A DNA stretch of 64,000 nucleotides, from assembly GCA_011037195.1 (NCBI GenBank), contig JAAEAF010002604.1, forward strand, positions 1-64,000, read 5' to 3'. This DNA comes from Triatoma infestans. Its lineage: Eukaryota > Arthropoda > Insecta > Hemiptera > Reduviidae. Under the pieces are notes generated by a model. It made no database searches. It was not told where the DNA came from and saw only the letters and a list, made by a program, of their open reading frames with translations. A program made the position numbers and the translations under genes. Below are positions 44,459 through 53,440 of this stretch, piece after piece; position 1 is the stretch's first letter, and the number at the start of each line of letters is the position of its first letter.

Positions 44459-45454
44459 ATGGACCTGCCCACAACAAATGTAAGTACAGGTGGGGAGAAT
44501 CAGGTGAGTGATGGTGGGGATGTCAGTGTTACTAATCTATTACTGGCCCGTATGGAAGCTATATTGAAAGATGTAAAGTTAATTAAAGAAGATACGGCTC
44601 GAATCAAAGAGGAAAATAAGCAAATTATTGCTAAGGTTGATTTGTGCGACAAAAATCTCAAACAGGCCCTGCAATCACTTGGAAAAGATTTAGTAAACAT
44701 TAATAAAGAAATTCTTAAACTTAAAAAAGAAAATATTTTGTTAAATAGAGAGAATTTAACTCTGAAAAAAGAGATCAATAGTTTAAAGCAAATGACACAA
44801 TATAATGCTATAAAAGTGGTCAATTTCCCTGTGAGTGAAGGTGAAGACGTGAACTCAATTTTTAAGCAAATCTGCGAGCATATTAACTTTAAATGCTCCA
44901 ATGAGCTTTTTGAGTGTTACAGACTGAGAGCAAAAACCCCTCGTAGCACACCCCCCATTGTGATAAAATTTTTAAAAAATAAAGATAAAATTGAATTTTT
45001 AAAACTTATAAAAATGAAAAAAATTTCTTTGTCAACATCTGTTTTCACTAGCAACATTCCAGACGTAAAGATTTACATCTCCGAATTCATGTCACCTACA
45101 TACGCTGCATTATATAAAAAGGCCAGAATTATGAAAAATAATAATTACATACAATTTGTTTGGTTCAAGAACAATCGTCTATTTATAAAGGTTTCCCAGG
45201 ACTCCCAACCTATTATTATTTCTAATGAAGATGATCTAAACAACATACACAAGCAAATTGATTTTCCATCCTCTGAACTTCGCAACAATACGCCGGATAT
45301 ACCGGATATGTCTGACCAAGATGGGCATGACACAGATGTATCTGACATTTCCAGAGCCTCAAGTAAGAAGAGAAAACTCAAATTAATTTCTGCGGGATCT
45401 ACTAAAATCGATAGCTTTTTTCGTCCCTCGTCTGACGGACAGCAATCAACATAA
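44459..45454 (+). CDS. LINE ORF1 protein, coiled coil plus FP25K-like domain
   Basis: 331 residues. In LINEs, ORF1 proteins coat the RNA and act as nucleic-acid chaperones. Residues about 25-112 are a charged heptad-like coiled coil (LKLKKENILLNRENLTLKKE). Residues 115-200 form a mixed region that may be RRM-like. Residues 203-262 match the C-terminal FP25K-type domain found in many insect LINE ORF1s (KIYISEFMSP, ALYKKARIMK, IQFVWFKNNRLFIKV). An acidic linker (about 278-297) leads to a KKRKLK nuclear-localisation signal (303-308) and a PIP-box-like STKIDSFF (314-321). There is no CCHC knuckle. The start is the first in-frame ATG after a long UTR. It is intact. Confidence 0.92.
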   Translation: MDLPTTNVSTGGENQVSDGGDVSVTNLLLARMEAILKDVKLIKEDTARIKEENKQIIAKVDLCDKNLKQALQSLGKDLVNINKEILKLKKENILLNRENLTLKKEINSLKQMTQYNAIKVVNFPVSEGEDVNSIFKQICEHINFKCSNELFECYRLRAKTPRSTPPIVIKFLKNKDKIEFLKLIKMKKISLSTSVFTSNIPDVKIYISEFMSPTYAALYKKARIMKNNNYIQFVWFKNNRLFIKVSQDSQPIIISNEDDLNNIHKQIDFPSSELRNNTPDIPDMSDQDGHDTDVSDISRASSKKRKLKLISAGSTKIDSFFRPSSDGQQST

Positions 45455-45464
45455 ATCTAAACAC

Positions 45465-48400
45465 ATGGAACGAAGATGGTATTTTCATAACTCGGTAACT
45501 TTGGATGAAAAATTAGGTAACAAATCTAATTATTTTCTGAATATTAATAAACCTCTAAAAATAGTTTTTCAAAATATAAGTGGATTAAAGTCGCTTTTTG
45601 ATGTTGATACAAACATTCAATCTAAACTTGTTAATTTTGATATTTTATGTTTCTCAGAAACTTGGTCATTAGCTGATAACGTTATATTGCCCCAATATTT
45701 TAATAATTTTAATATGTTTTTGAGTAGTGCGGTTAAAGAAAAGACAATGGGTCGCCCTAGTGGCGGACTTATGATATTAATTAATAAAGTTTGTTTCTTT
45801 TCGTCTGAAGTTGTATACAACGATCATTGTTTACTTTTTATTAGATTGCAAATTAACAATATATTTCTAATTGTTGGTATAATATACTGGAAACCCAATA
45901 AATTGTTTGATTGCTATTCCTCAACTATATATGAAGTATTAAATGATATTCAAAATAAATATGAAAATGATGTACTTCTTTTGGGGGGAGATTTTAATTC
46001 ACGCTTAGGGGATTTAAATGAAATAAGTGACGAAATATTTGAAAATTCTCCCTTATTTTCACCAAGAAAATCCCTAGATTCGACAGTAAATAGGAGAGGG
46101 AAATTACTAACCGAATTAATGGAAGAAAATGGAATGTTTATTCTAAACGGCCGTAGTGTAAACGATTCCCCTGCCCAATTTACATATATCGGCCCTCAGG
46201 GTTCTAGTGTTATCGATCATGTGTGGACTAATGTATTTGTTGTTCCGTTTTATAAAAGTTTCGAGATTGAATCTTTATTTCCCACACATGATCATTTTGC
46301 TTGCGTTTTAAGTTTAAATATTTCAGGAATTGCTGAGAATAGCCCTAAATCTGTCGAATTCATTTCTGTTCCCGTTCAGGCTAGATATATTTGGAGTGAT
46401 CAAATTAAAGAATCTTTTTTCAAAGTAATGGAACAATCTGAATTAATCTATTTTTCTAATTGCGATCCAGAGGAGCAATCTTTAAACTTAAAACTGGCTA
46501 TTGTACAAGGTGCTACAAACTTGAAAATGGTTAAGTTTACTTCACGTCCAATTTTACTGCCTAAAAGGAATGAATGGTTTGATAATGACTGTTGGTTGGC
46601 CAAGAAATGTGTTAAAAAGCTTTTGCATTTAAGTAAAGTATCTAAATTTGCGAATGAAATTTTGAATCAATATTTAGAAGCGCGTAATAATTACCGCAAA
46701 CTTATTAAGTCAAAGAAAAAAGAATTTTTTATGAGTAAAATTAACAAAATTGCTAATACTCAAAACGCAAAAGAATTTTGGTCTGTATTCCGTGAAATAT
46801 CCTTCAAAGCTAATTTCCAATCACAAATTGCCTTACAGACATGGCATGACCACCTTAAAAGGTTTTATAAACCTAAAAGTAGCGCTTATTTACCGGATTT
46901 TCAGTTAGTCAATTCCAATAGTGATTTAGAAACTCCAATTACCATAGAAGAATTACAATCAGTTTTAGCCAAATGCAAAAAACAAAAATCACCAGGCAGG
47001 GATTCTATACCTTATGAATTCTACTGTAACCTTCCCCCAAACTGGAATCACTATATCATTAACATGTTTAATACCATCTTACAAGTTGAAAATACACCCT
47101 CCGATTGGTCATTAGTTAACTTAAAAATGCTTCACAAGAGAGGGAATACGCTGGATCCTGCAAATTATCGTGGAATAGCTCTTCTGAATACGCTCCCCAA
47201 AATCTTTTCGACAATCTTGTTGAATAGGCTGTCGAATTGGGTTGAGGATAAACAAATAATGCCCGAGGAACAAAATGGATTTAGGGCAAATAGGAGTTGC
47301 CAGGACAATCTGTTCATTCTTTCTTCCTTGATAGGTGTGAAGCTAATGCGTAATGAACCGCTGTTTGGCATATTTGTCGATTTGAACCGAGCTTTTGATA
47401 CCATAAATCATGATTTGCTTTATAGGAAATTAATGAGAATAGGCATAGGTACAAAAATGGTTAATATAATTAAAAGTCAGTATGATAAGGCTAAACTCAG
47501 AGTATTTACGAATTGCGGGTACACCGACGATGTTAAAGTAACTTCTGGAGTTCTTCAGGGGGAGCCTCTCTCTCCTTTACTTTTTAATATATTTCTGTCA
47601 GATATAGCTGATTTTTTTAGGTCCAAGGGAGCTTCTACTGTTAAACTTGATAATGATAATAATATTCTTTTACTATGTTATGCAGATGACTTGGTCATTT
47701 TTGCAAATTCAATTATAGATGTCAGAGATAAATTAAGCTTACTTGATGAATACTGCTCCCTCAATCATTTATGCATTAACACATCTAAAACCAAAGTTAT
47801 GTTTTTTTCAAAAAATTTACGTCCGAAAAAATTTATTAATGTGAAGCTAAATAAAATACCCATAGAGAGAGTAAATAGCATCAAGTATTTAGGAGTACCC
47901 TTTGCCTCAAGCGGTAAGTATTTTCTGACTTCAAAATTCTTTATCTCTAAAGGTAGAATGGCGTCAGGTGCCGTACGAAATTCTCTTGTTAAATTGCGGG
48001 TTGGCTGTCATAAACCCAGACTTAAATTACTGGACTCGATAATAAAATCTACACTATTACATTCATCAGAAATTTGGGCCTACAGATATGCTACTGATTT
48101 AGAACCCGTTCAACTTCAGTTCTTAAAATATGTCTATAATCTCCCTAAAAACTGCCCTAACTATCTTGTTCGCCTTGGATGCGGAGTTGCCTCATTAAAA
48201 ATACACATAATTAAAGCTATGTTAAATTTGCTTATAAAGATTCTCGAAATGCCTTCTCGCAGATTACCCTCGATTCTATTTAACCTGCTCTACAAACTAG
48301 ACAATGATTCAAAAAATTACAATCTTACTTACAATTGGGTTTCTCAGTTAAAGTATGAGCTTCAAACTATTGGTCATGTAGACAAGTTTTTATCAAGAGA

Positions 48401-48896
48401 GCCAACGTATATTAAAAATGAATTAAATGACATAATTACCAAATTAAGTAATAACTGTTTAAGTAATGATATAGAATCAGTTTTTAACTCTAGATATAAT
48501 TGTGTTTATATAAATTTAAGTAGTCTAGGGATAGGAGAAGATTATCTGAATTTTAATTATAACATTAAAAAAATAAGAATAATAATTCAACTACGTTTGG
48601 CAAATTTATCTAAATTCACTTTATACTACAATAATAACAAATATGAATTCGATGACAGTAATATCTGCATTATTTGTAATATGATGAAGCCCGACTCTTT
48701 GCTACATTTTCTTTTTGAATGTTCCACCTTAAACCCTTTTAGAGCTAATCTATCAATTGATAGTGATGTTGAAAAATCATTATATGATCGCTACCAACAG
48801 TTAATGACCATTAATTCTACCATAAATATTGAATGTATATATACTTTTATAAGTCAAGCAATAAGATGCAGAAGTTTCATACTGAACGAATGGTAG
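45465..48896 (+). CDS. LINE ORF2 protein: AP endonuclease, reverse transcriptase, zinc knuckle
   Basis: 1143 residues; nicks target DNA and copies the element RNA in place. The endonuclease (about 30-285) shows FQNISG (N37), SETW (E65), GGDFNSR (D176, N178), SVIDHVW (D251) and THDHF (D276, H277). A linker (300-490) precedes the reverse transcriptase (about 490-800): SPGRDSIP, NYRGIALL, EEQNGFRANRS, FVDLNRAFD (D639), GVLQGEPLSPLLF, CYADDLVIF (Y739-D742). The C-terminus (800-1143) ends with a knuckle C1068-x2-C1071-x9-H1081-x4-C1086. There is no RNase H domain. ORF2 is in the +1 frame relative to ORF1, with its ATG 10 bases after the ORF1 stop, suggesting reinitiation. No damaged catalytic residue was seen. 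Confidence 0.95.
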   Translation: MERRWYFHNSVTLDEKLGNKSNYFLNINKPLKIVFQNISGLKSLFDVDTNIQSKLVNFDILCFSETWSLADNVILPQYFNNFNMFLSSAVKEKTMGRPSGGLMILINKVCFFSSEVVYNDHCLLFIRLQINNIFLIVGIIYWKPNKLFDCYSSTIYEVLNDIQNKYENDVLLLGGDFNSRLGDLNEISDEIFENSPLFSPRKSLDSTVNRRGKLLTELMEENGMFILNGRSVNDSPAQFTYIGPQGSSVIDHVWTNVFVVPFYKSFEIESLFPTHDHFACVLSLNISGIAENSPKSVEFISVPVQARYIWSDQIKESFFKVMEQSELIYFSNCDPEEQSLNLKLAIVQGATNLKMVKFTSRPILLPKRNEWFDNDCWLAKKCVKKLLHLSKVSKFANEILNQYLEARNNYRKLIKSKKKEFFMSKINKIANTQNAKEFWSVFREISFKANFQSQIALQTWHDHLKRFYKPKSSAYLPDFQLVNSNSDLETPITIEELQSVLAKCKKQKSPGRDSIPYEFYCNLPPNWNHYIINMFNTILQVENTPSDWSLVNLKMLHKRGNTLDPANYRGIALLNTLPKIFSTILLNRLSNWVEDKQIMPEEQNGFRANRSCQDNLFILSSLIGVKLMRNEPLFGIFVDLNRAFDTINHDLLYRKLMRIGIGTKMVNIIKSQYDKAKLRVFTNCGYTDDVKVTSGVLQGEPLSPLLFNIFLSDIADFFRSKGASTVKLDNDNNILLLCYADDLVIFANSIIDVRDKLSLLDEYCSLNHLCINTSKTKVMFFSKNLRPKKFINVKLNKIPIERVNSIKYLGVPFASSGKYFLTSKFFISKGRMASGAVRNSLVKLRVGCHKPRLKLLDSIIKSTLLHSSEIWAYRYATDLEPVQLQFLKYVYNLPKNCPNYLVRLGCGVASLKIHIIKAMLNLLIKILEMPSRRLPSILFNLLYKLDNDSKNYNLTYNWVSQLKYELQTIGHVDKFLSREPTYIKNELNDIITKLSNNCLSNDIESVFNSRYNCVYINLSSLGIGEDYLNFNYNIKKIRIIIQLRLANLSKFTLYYNNNKYEFDDSNICIICNMMKPDSLLHFLFECSTLNPFRANLSIDSDVEKSLYDRYQQLMTINSTINIECIYTFISQAIRCRSFILNEW

Positions 48897-49267
48897 TATT
48901 ATCATATAGTATTATATAATCTAATTGTAAAATACTCTTAATTTTTGGTTTTTAGAGAAATAAAAATGAAGTAATTATTGTTTTCTACTGTGGCTGCTGA
49001 TTGGCCATCAATTGGGTGCAATAGGACAGAAAGTTTAGCTTCAAATTCTGTTAGCTATACAAGAAACACGTAGAAGAATCATGTTTTGTTTTTGCTGTTA
49101 TTTTTATTTTTGTATTATTAGTATAATTTCTAATTTCTTGAATGGATTTCAATAAGACTTTAATTTTTGTTTATTCTTTATTATTTCATTTTTGTCAACT
49201 AGGCTAACTCTTTGTTTAAAGTACAGTGTACTATGAAACAAATAAATAAATAAATAAATAAATAAAA

Positions 49268-49617
49268 ATAAAAATAAATAAAGATAAAACAAAATCCAGT
49301 TCAAGTAATGGAACAAAATTGTTCATTTCTTCAATTATTGATTTACTTTTTAAAGGAATAAATAATATAATAACCTCCCTTCTTTATAAATAATATCAAC
49401 CAGGTAACATTTTATTTAATAATTAATTCTTAGATAGATTAGATTTTAATCAATGGGGATTGTTGAAAAAATCGCGTAATACTGAAAAAAAAACTTTCTT
49501 TAAAGTAGCACCTTTGGTCATGTCCGATGCATTGATAAGTATGTAAACTTTTTCTTCTTTCACACGAGCACTCAACACATACATTTTCCGGTGAAAACTT
49601 AATTTCAATTTAAAAAA
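49268..49617. other. Spacer with R-repeat scrap
   Basis: Short A-rich sequence follows the LINE tail, then R-repeat-like fragments (GTAGCACCTTTGGTCATG, CACATACATTTTCCGG). No gene was seen. Confidence 0.45.
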
Positions 49618-49959
49618 TCTGGTGTGAAACATTCACACAACTTTCTCTTACTCCAGTTGTCAAAATTGTAATTGACAAATTTTATAGTTAGTGTAATAAA
49701 TTTTAATGAAATTCGTCGAAAACTGAAAAAACTGTTCAGTAAAAGCACACTTCCGGTTTACTAATATTCTTGAAACTCGAAATTTTGGCTCTTTATTTAT
49801 TTCTAATTAATTTTGTTTGGATGGTAGAATTGTATAATCACAACTATGATAGCACTGTAGAGAAAAACATAACCCCACCACTCCCCCAAAAAGTGCCCTT
49901 AAATGAATTTTCCCAGAGAAATGTTTTAAATAAAAGTTGTGTAGATCTTTGTATGATTA
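49618..49959 (+). repeat. R-repeat, three-block copy, left part
   Basis: It starts TCTGGTGTGAAACATTCAC. The first core (CACTTCCGGTTTAC) lies near 49749. It breaks at TTTGTATG-ATTA where a solo LTR is inserted, and resumes at 50827 with GTTTATATAG. Confidence 0.87.
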
Positions 49960-50822
49960 TGTAATGTCATACCAATATGATAACAAGAAGAAAGGATAAT
50001 TTATAACTGGTGGCTCCAGCCAGCCACTACCTTCAAGTCAAGAGCCGCGCCAAACAAAAACCCTTTCAAACAAAAGTCAATACATACGGTCAAAGAGAAG
50101 CACAGCTAAAACCCTTACAAACAGGGGTCATTATGCTGTCAATATAGAGAAGCCACCTGGCGATATTTCTTTAATACAAGGGCCAACAAACACTCAAGGC
50201 CACCTGGCTACCATCTATTGAGAGTCTTTGATAATCACCGACGGGCCATCTGTCGCCAATCTGGCCACTGACCTAAATCACACTGGTCACCGACCTGACC
50301 AAGGTCGGCACACTGGGAGAAGATGGCTTAGTGTGACTATCACTTACACATCTGTCAAGTGTGAGTGATACCAATATAAACTTCGCCCACTGGAGGAGGG
50401 GATCAGTTCTACACAGAGTATATCATCAGTATCATAGCAGCAGCAGTATCACATCAGTTATACATCAGTTTCGCGAGCGCGTCCCTATACAAGGTTTAAA
50501 CATATAATTATTAATCAATCATTTATAGTTGTGCATCTTAGTTTTATCTATTTAAATCACTTTAAATTGTTTGTAGTTTATCTCTTTAAATCACTTTAAA
50601 TTATTTATCTATTTCAATCATTTTATATTAATTGTAGTTTCCTATTTCAAACATTTAAATTATTGTTAAAATGTAGTCTATTTTTGTAAATTCAGTGGTT
50701 CGTATTTCAAGTAATAATTCTCTAGAATCTCTAAACTAACTTCCGCCTATTCTTCACATCAAATCCCTCTTCAAGACATCTGATTCCAATACCTCTGGGA
50801 TCCGATAACTGATTCCAATACA
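49960..50822 (+). mobile_element. Solo LTR, family B, TSD ATTA
   Basis: 863 bp, starting TGTAATGTCATACC and ending GATTCCAATACA, flanked by ATTA at 49956-49959 and 50823-50826. Shared with the copy at 55276: GGCCACTGACCT, GACCAAGGTC/AACCAAGGTC, ATATAAACTTCGCCC, GAGCGCGTCCCTATA and CTAAACTAACTTCCGCCTA. TG...CA termini and a 4-base duplication fit Gypsy or BEL/Pao LTRs. There is no internal region. It interrupts an R-repeat and so is younger than it. Confidence 0.9.
50374..50408 (+). promoter_or_regulatory. LTR core promoter (TATA plus initiator)
   Basis: ATATAAAC at about 50374-50381 is followed about 29 bases later by TCAGTT (50403-50408), the arthropod initiator consensus. Spacing is ideal. 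The family B copy at 55276 has ATATAAAC near 55574 and TCATTA at 55604. Confidence 0.6.
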
Positions 50823-50826
50823 ATTA

Positions 50827-51445
50827 GTTTATATAGAATGTTTCAAGAAAATCGTCGGTTCAAGTAAATTTTTTATAAAATCACCAAAAAGTGAAAAAAA
50901 AAAAATCATTTAGTATTAAAGTGGTTAAATTAAACGCACTTCCGGTCATCCGATTTTTTTTTTTAAACTTGGAATTTCAACAACAAATTTAATTCTAATT
51001 AACATTATTTAGATGACGGAATATCATGTATAATAAGGTGAAATAGCATTTTAGAGGAAAATCTAACCCCACCTCTCCCCCAAAAGTGCCTTTTTAAATG
51101 AATTTTTTCCCAGAGAAATGTTTAAATAAAAGTTGTAGATATTTGTATGTTTAGTTGATATATGAAGTTTAAAGAAAATCATCTTAGCCAATTTTGAGAA
51201 AATCGCCAAAAAGTAAAAAAAAAAACTAGTAAAGTAGTACTTCCGGTTGAGGACTTGGACAGCTGACCCATTGTCGGATCCCATGGTGATACCTAAACGA
51301 AATATCAAGTTTGAACTTTCTGCGATTCTTCGTCCTCTTTTTTTTGGACTCAGGGAACTTCAAAACGGATATTTCCGGTGAAAACACGATATTGAACATT
51401 TGACACGATTACAATACTTCCTCTTACTAGGGGTCAGAGAAAGTA
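50827..51445 (+). repeat. R-repeat, three-block copy, right part
   Basis: Cores near 50938 (CACTTCCGGTCATCCG) and 51239 (ACTTCCGGTTGAGG), then ATTTCCGGTGAAAACACG near 51371, and the terminal CTTACTAGGGGTCAGAG then AAAGTA. Minus the LTR the copy would be about 960 bp. Confidence 0.87.
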
Positions 51446-51918
51446 AAAAATCCTAGAAAGATAAAGTGAAAATAATATTTTCATAATAAAATCTGTTTCT
51501 TAGAAAACTTAAGGAACTTTGTACAGATCTTAAACTTTGAAAGAAATAATTTGAAAAATGGGAGTACTAAATATGATTCATCACGACTATTTTATCAATA
51601 TTCAGTGATTTTTTATAGAATAATTATCACATTATTCTATTGTTTTAAATTAGGTTCATTACTGGAATAAATAAATAAATAAATAAATGTATAAATAGTA
51701 ACGTACTAAAATAAATCATAAAGAGGGAGGTAGAGATGCGTGATTATCGGATTAAATATTAAAGAGATAATTAACTCGTTGGGAAATTTCAGTGGCGAGG
51801 AAGGATGTACACACCGCTTACACAGGCTGGACAATCTGATCACGAAGAACCGAAATGGTCACGATACACATATAGTCACGGATACTTAATTGAATAGCTA
51901 TTTTACCAGAAATAATAA

Positions 51919-51954
<36 letters not shown>

Positions 51955-52260
51955 CCTCTTTCCATCTTAACCTTAATTGCCTCTATATTCCTAATGGCAA
52001 AAAAAAATTTGCAAAATATTAATTATTCCTAAAAAATCGGCGAAAAACTTGTATCTACCTTTAATCTCTAGTGAGTACAAAAGTTTTTTTAAACAACAGA
52101 GATTAAGATTAATCATATTAATGCTACTTTCTAATGTTATGATTGGAAATTAAAAATGGAAAAAACGTTTAGATGAAATTGAACAAATTTATTTCAAAAA
52201 AATTTAATACAAATATTTTCTTAATAATAGTTTTTTAATTTTGGTTGGCTGGAACCAAAG
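51446..52260. other. Unannotated spacer with long poly-T
   Basis: No gene was recognised. A poly-T run lies at about 51925-51950 and AAATA repeats near 51668-51690. Confidence 0.5.
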
Positions 52261-52291
52261 ATAAAATCATTCTGACTTTAAAAAAGTTTAT

Positions 52292-52430
52292 TTATCGACG
52301 TTTCGGATCCTCAGGAACTGATAGGGAGCGGTAGAGAGTTAGAGATTAGAATGAGGTTATTGTGTGCTATTGTACTATTGTGTGTTATACAATTCCACAC
52401 AATAACCCCTTCTAACGCTCTACCGCTTTG
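52292..52430. repeat. Foldback with truncated hammerhead-like core
   Basis: On the minus strand 52296-52314 reads CUGAGGA, UCC, GAAACGUC. This is a hammerhead-like order with helix II reduced to GGA/UCC. It is followed on the plus strand by a palindrome: AGCGGTAGAGAGTTAG...GGTTATTGTGTG (52327-52366) against CACACAATAACC...CTAACGCTCTACCGCT (52396-52427). Confidence 0.55.
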
Positions 52431-52559
52431 GCATAGAGCTTACGGCATCGGACCCCTGTGGACCTATTGTGGCACCTACTTACTAGAGTAACCTCTCTGG
52501 ACAGGTAAAGCTTGAAAGCATCAATTTCTTCTCCGTAAAGCAGGCGAGAGCTCAGCCTT

Positions 52560-52795
52560 TAGTTGCACAACTAAATTATTAATGTAAATAATAATACCTC
52601 CTTGAGATTATGATTTGGATAACTATATACTAGATTCACCGGAAGGTACTTTGTTACGACTTATCTCATTTTCAATAAACGAGAGTGACGGGCGATATGT
52701 GCATAATTTAAAGCTAAAATCAAATCTGTTCGTTTAACTTTATTTTAATCATGCCGTTTTATTTAAACCAAGTTTCTAGGGAAACAAGGTGAGTT
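52560..52795 (-). pseudogene. Nuclear insert of mitochondrial 12S rRNA 3' end
   Basis: On the minus strand, 52702-52637 reads GCACATATCGCCCGTCACTC, then CGTTTATTG, GAGATAAGTCGTAACAAAG and TACCTTCCGGTGAATCTAG. This is the highly conserved 3' end of arthropod mitochondrial small-subunit rRNA, including the decoding-site flank GTCGTAACA. Upstream sequence to about 52795 is compatible with the same gene. It is surrounded by nuclear repeats, so it is a numt rather than a functional gene. The downstream limit is uncertain. Confidence 0.82.
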
Positions 52796-52950
52796 TGAAG
52801 GTTTCTTGTTGATGTTACAGGATCATTGTGAACTGAATGGATTGCAGTATCATCTGCCTAGGTAGAGGCAGGGTGGTTTGAGGATGGGTGGGAATGTCGT
52901 CAGTGTGTGTAGAGAACAGGGCTCAGTATGCTTCCCTGAGGCGAATAGTT
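52796..52950 (-). pseudogene. Jockey-like reverse transcriptase scrap
   Basis: On the minus strand: PQGSILSPVLYT, then a DDIPTHPQTTL-like stretch in a second frame. This corresponds to GVPQGSIRGPVLYT and ADIPTHTDTL of the 32.1-kb Jockey copy. It stops before a recognisable YADD box (a decayed GRCYCN-type sequence remains). It is a short fragment, too small to place further. Confidence 0.7.
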
Positions 52951-52954
52951 ATTA

Positions 52955-53440
52955 ATAATATTTTTCGCCTACTTCTAGCCTGACGTTTTCACCCATCATT
53001 CTTGTTACCTCTTGGGCACTCATGCTCTGATGGTTGTTCTCCCAGAGGTATCTTGCATAGAGGATTCAGGTTAAATTAGAATTCCTATGGAACCCTCCCC
53101 GGGCAGGGCAATCTGCCGCCTCGTTACCCGTGCACCCAAGGTAGAAAAACCTGGTTCTGGCTCCATGAGGTCACCCAACTAAACCCATACCAATCTCGAA
53201 TTGACCTGGTACGAACTGATGACTTAAAGCAGCATGGATGTCTGAGAAGATGACGACACTGGAGATATGTAATGCTCATCTTTATATCTGAGATAATTAT
53301 TACGTCTAACTTTGCCTGAAAGACTAGCTAGCTTGCCTAGGCTTACCGAGATATCATACTTTGGATTAACGCCGTACACCCGAGCTCCCACCCTATCTCC
53401 ATCCTGAAGCCGTTCATGTATCACATAGCATCGCCTAAAT
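52955..53440 (-). pseudogene. LINE RNase H domain fragment
   Basis: On the minus strand the sequence starts near DGDRVGARVYGVNPK, the first strand of an RNase H domain (consensus TDGSK...GAGVY). It continues SVSLGKLASLSGKV and, across frames, QVNSRLVWV and a decayed GTRVTRRQIALPG (GHxGNExAD-type) box at about 53095-53130. Because it lies upstream of the reverse transcriptase scrap in transcription direction, the two belong to separate elements. Confidence 0.65.

Larger units (their letters stand above)
44225..49267 (+). mobile_element. Complete two-ORF LINE (non-LTR retrotransposon)
   Basis: Full-length by structure: a 5' UTR of about 230 bases, ORF1 (44459-45454), a 10-base gap, ORF2 (45465-48896), and a 3' UTR of about 330 bases ending in an AATA-repeat tail at about 49238-49267. 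Both frames are uninterrupted. AAAGATAA and ACAAA occur on both sides (about 44193 and 49280) but in low-complexity DNA, so a target duplication is only suggested. The 5' boundary is approximate. The clade is unresolved: endonuclease-bearing, no RNase H, ORF1 without a CCHC knuckle. Confidence 0.88.

Noticed and set aside
52796..53440. One continuous LINE with reverse transcriptase and RNase H
   Set aside because: On the minus strand the RNase H part lies upstream of the reverse transcriptase part, the reverse of the natural order.
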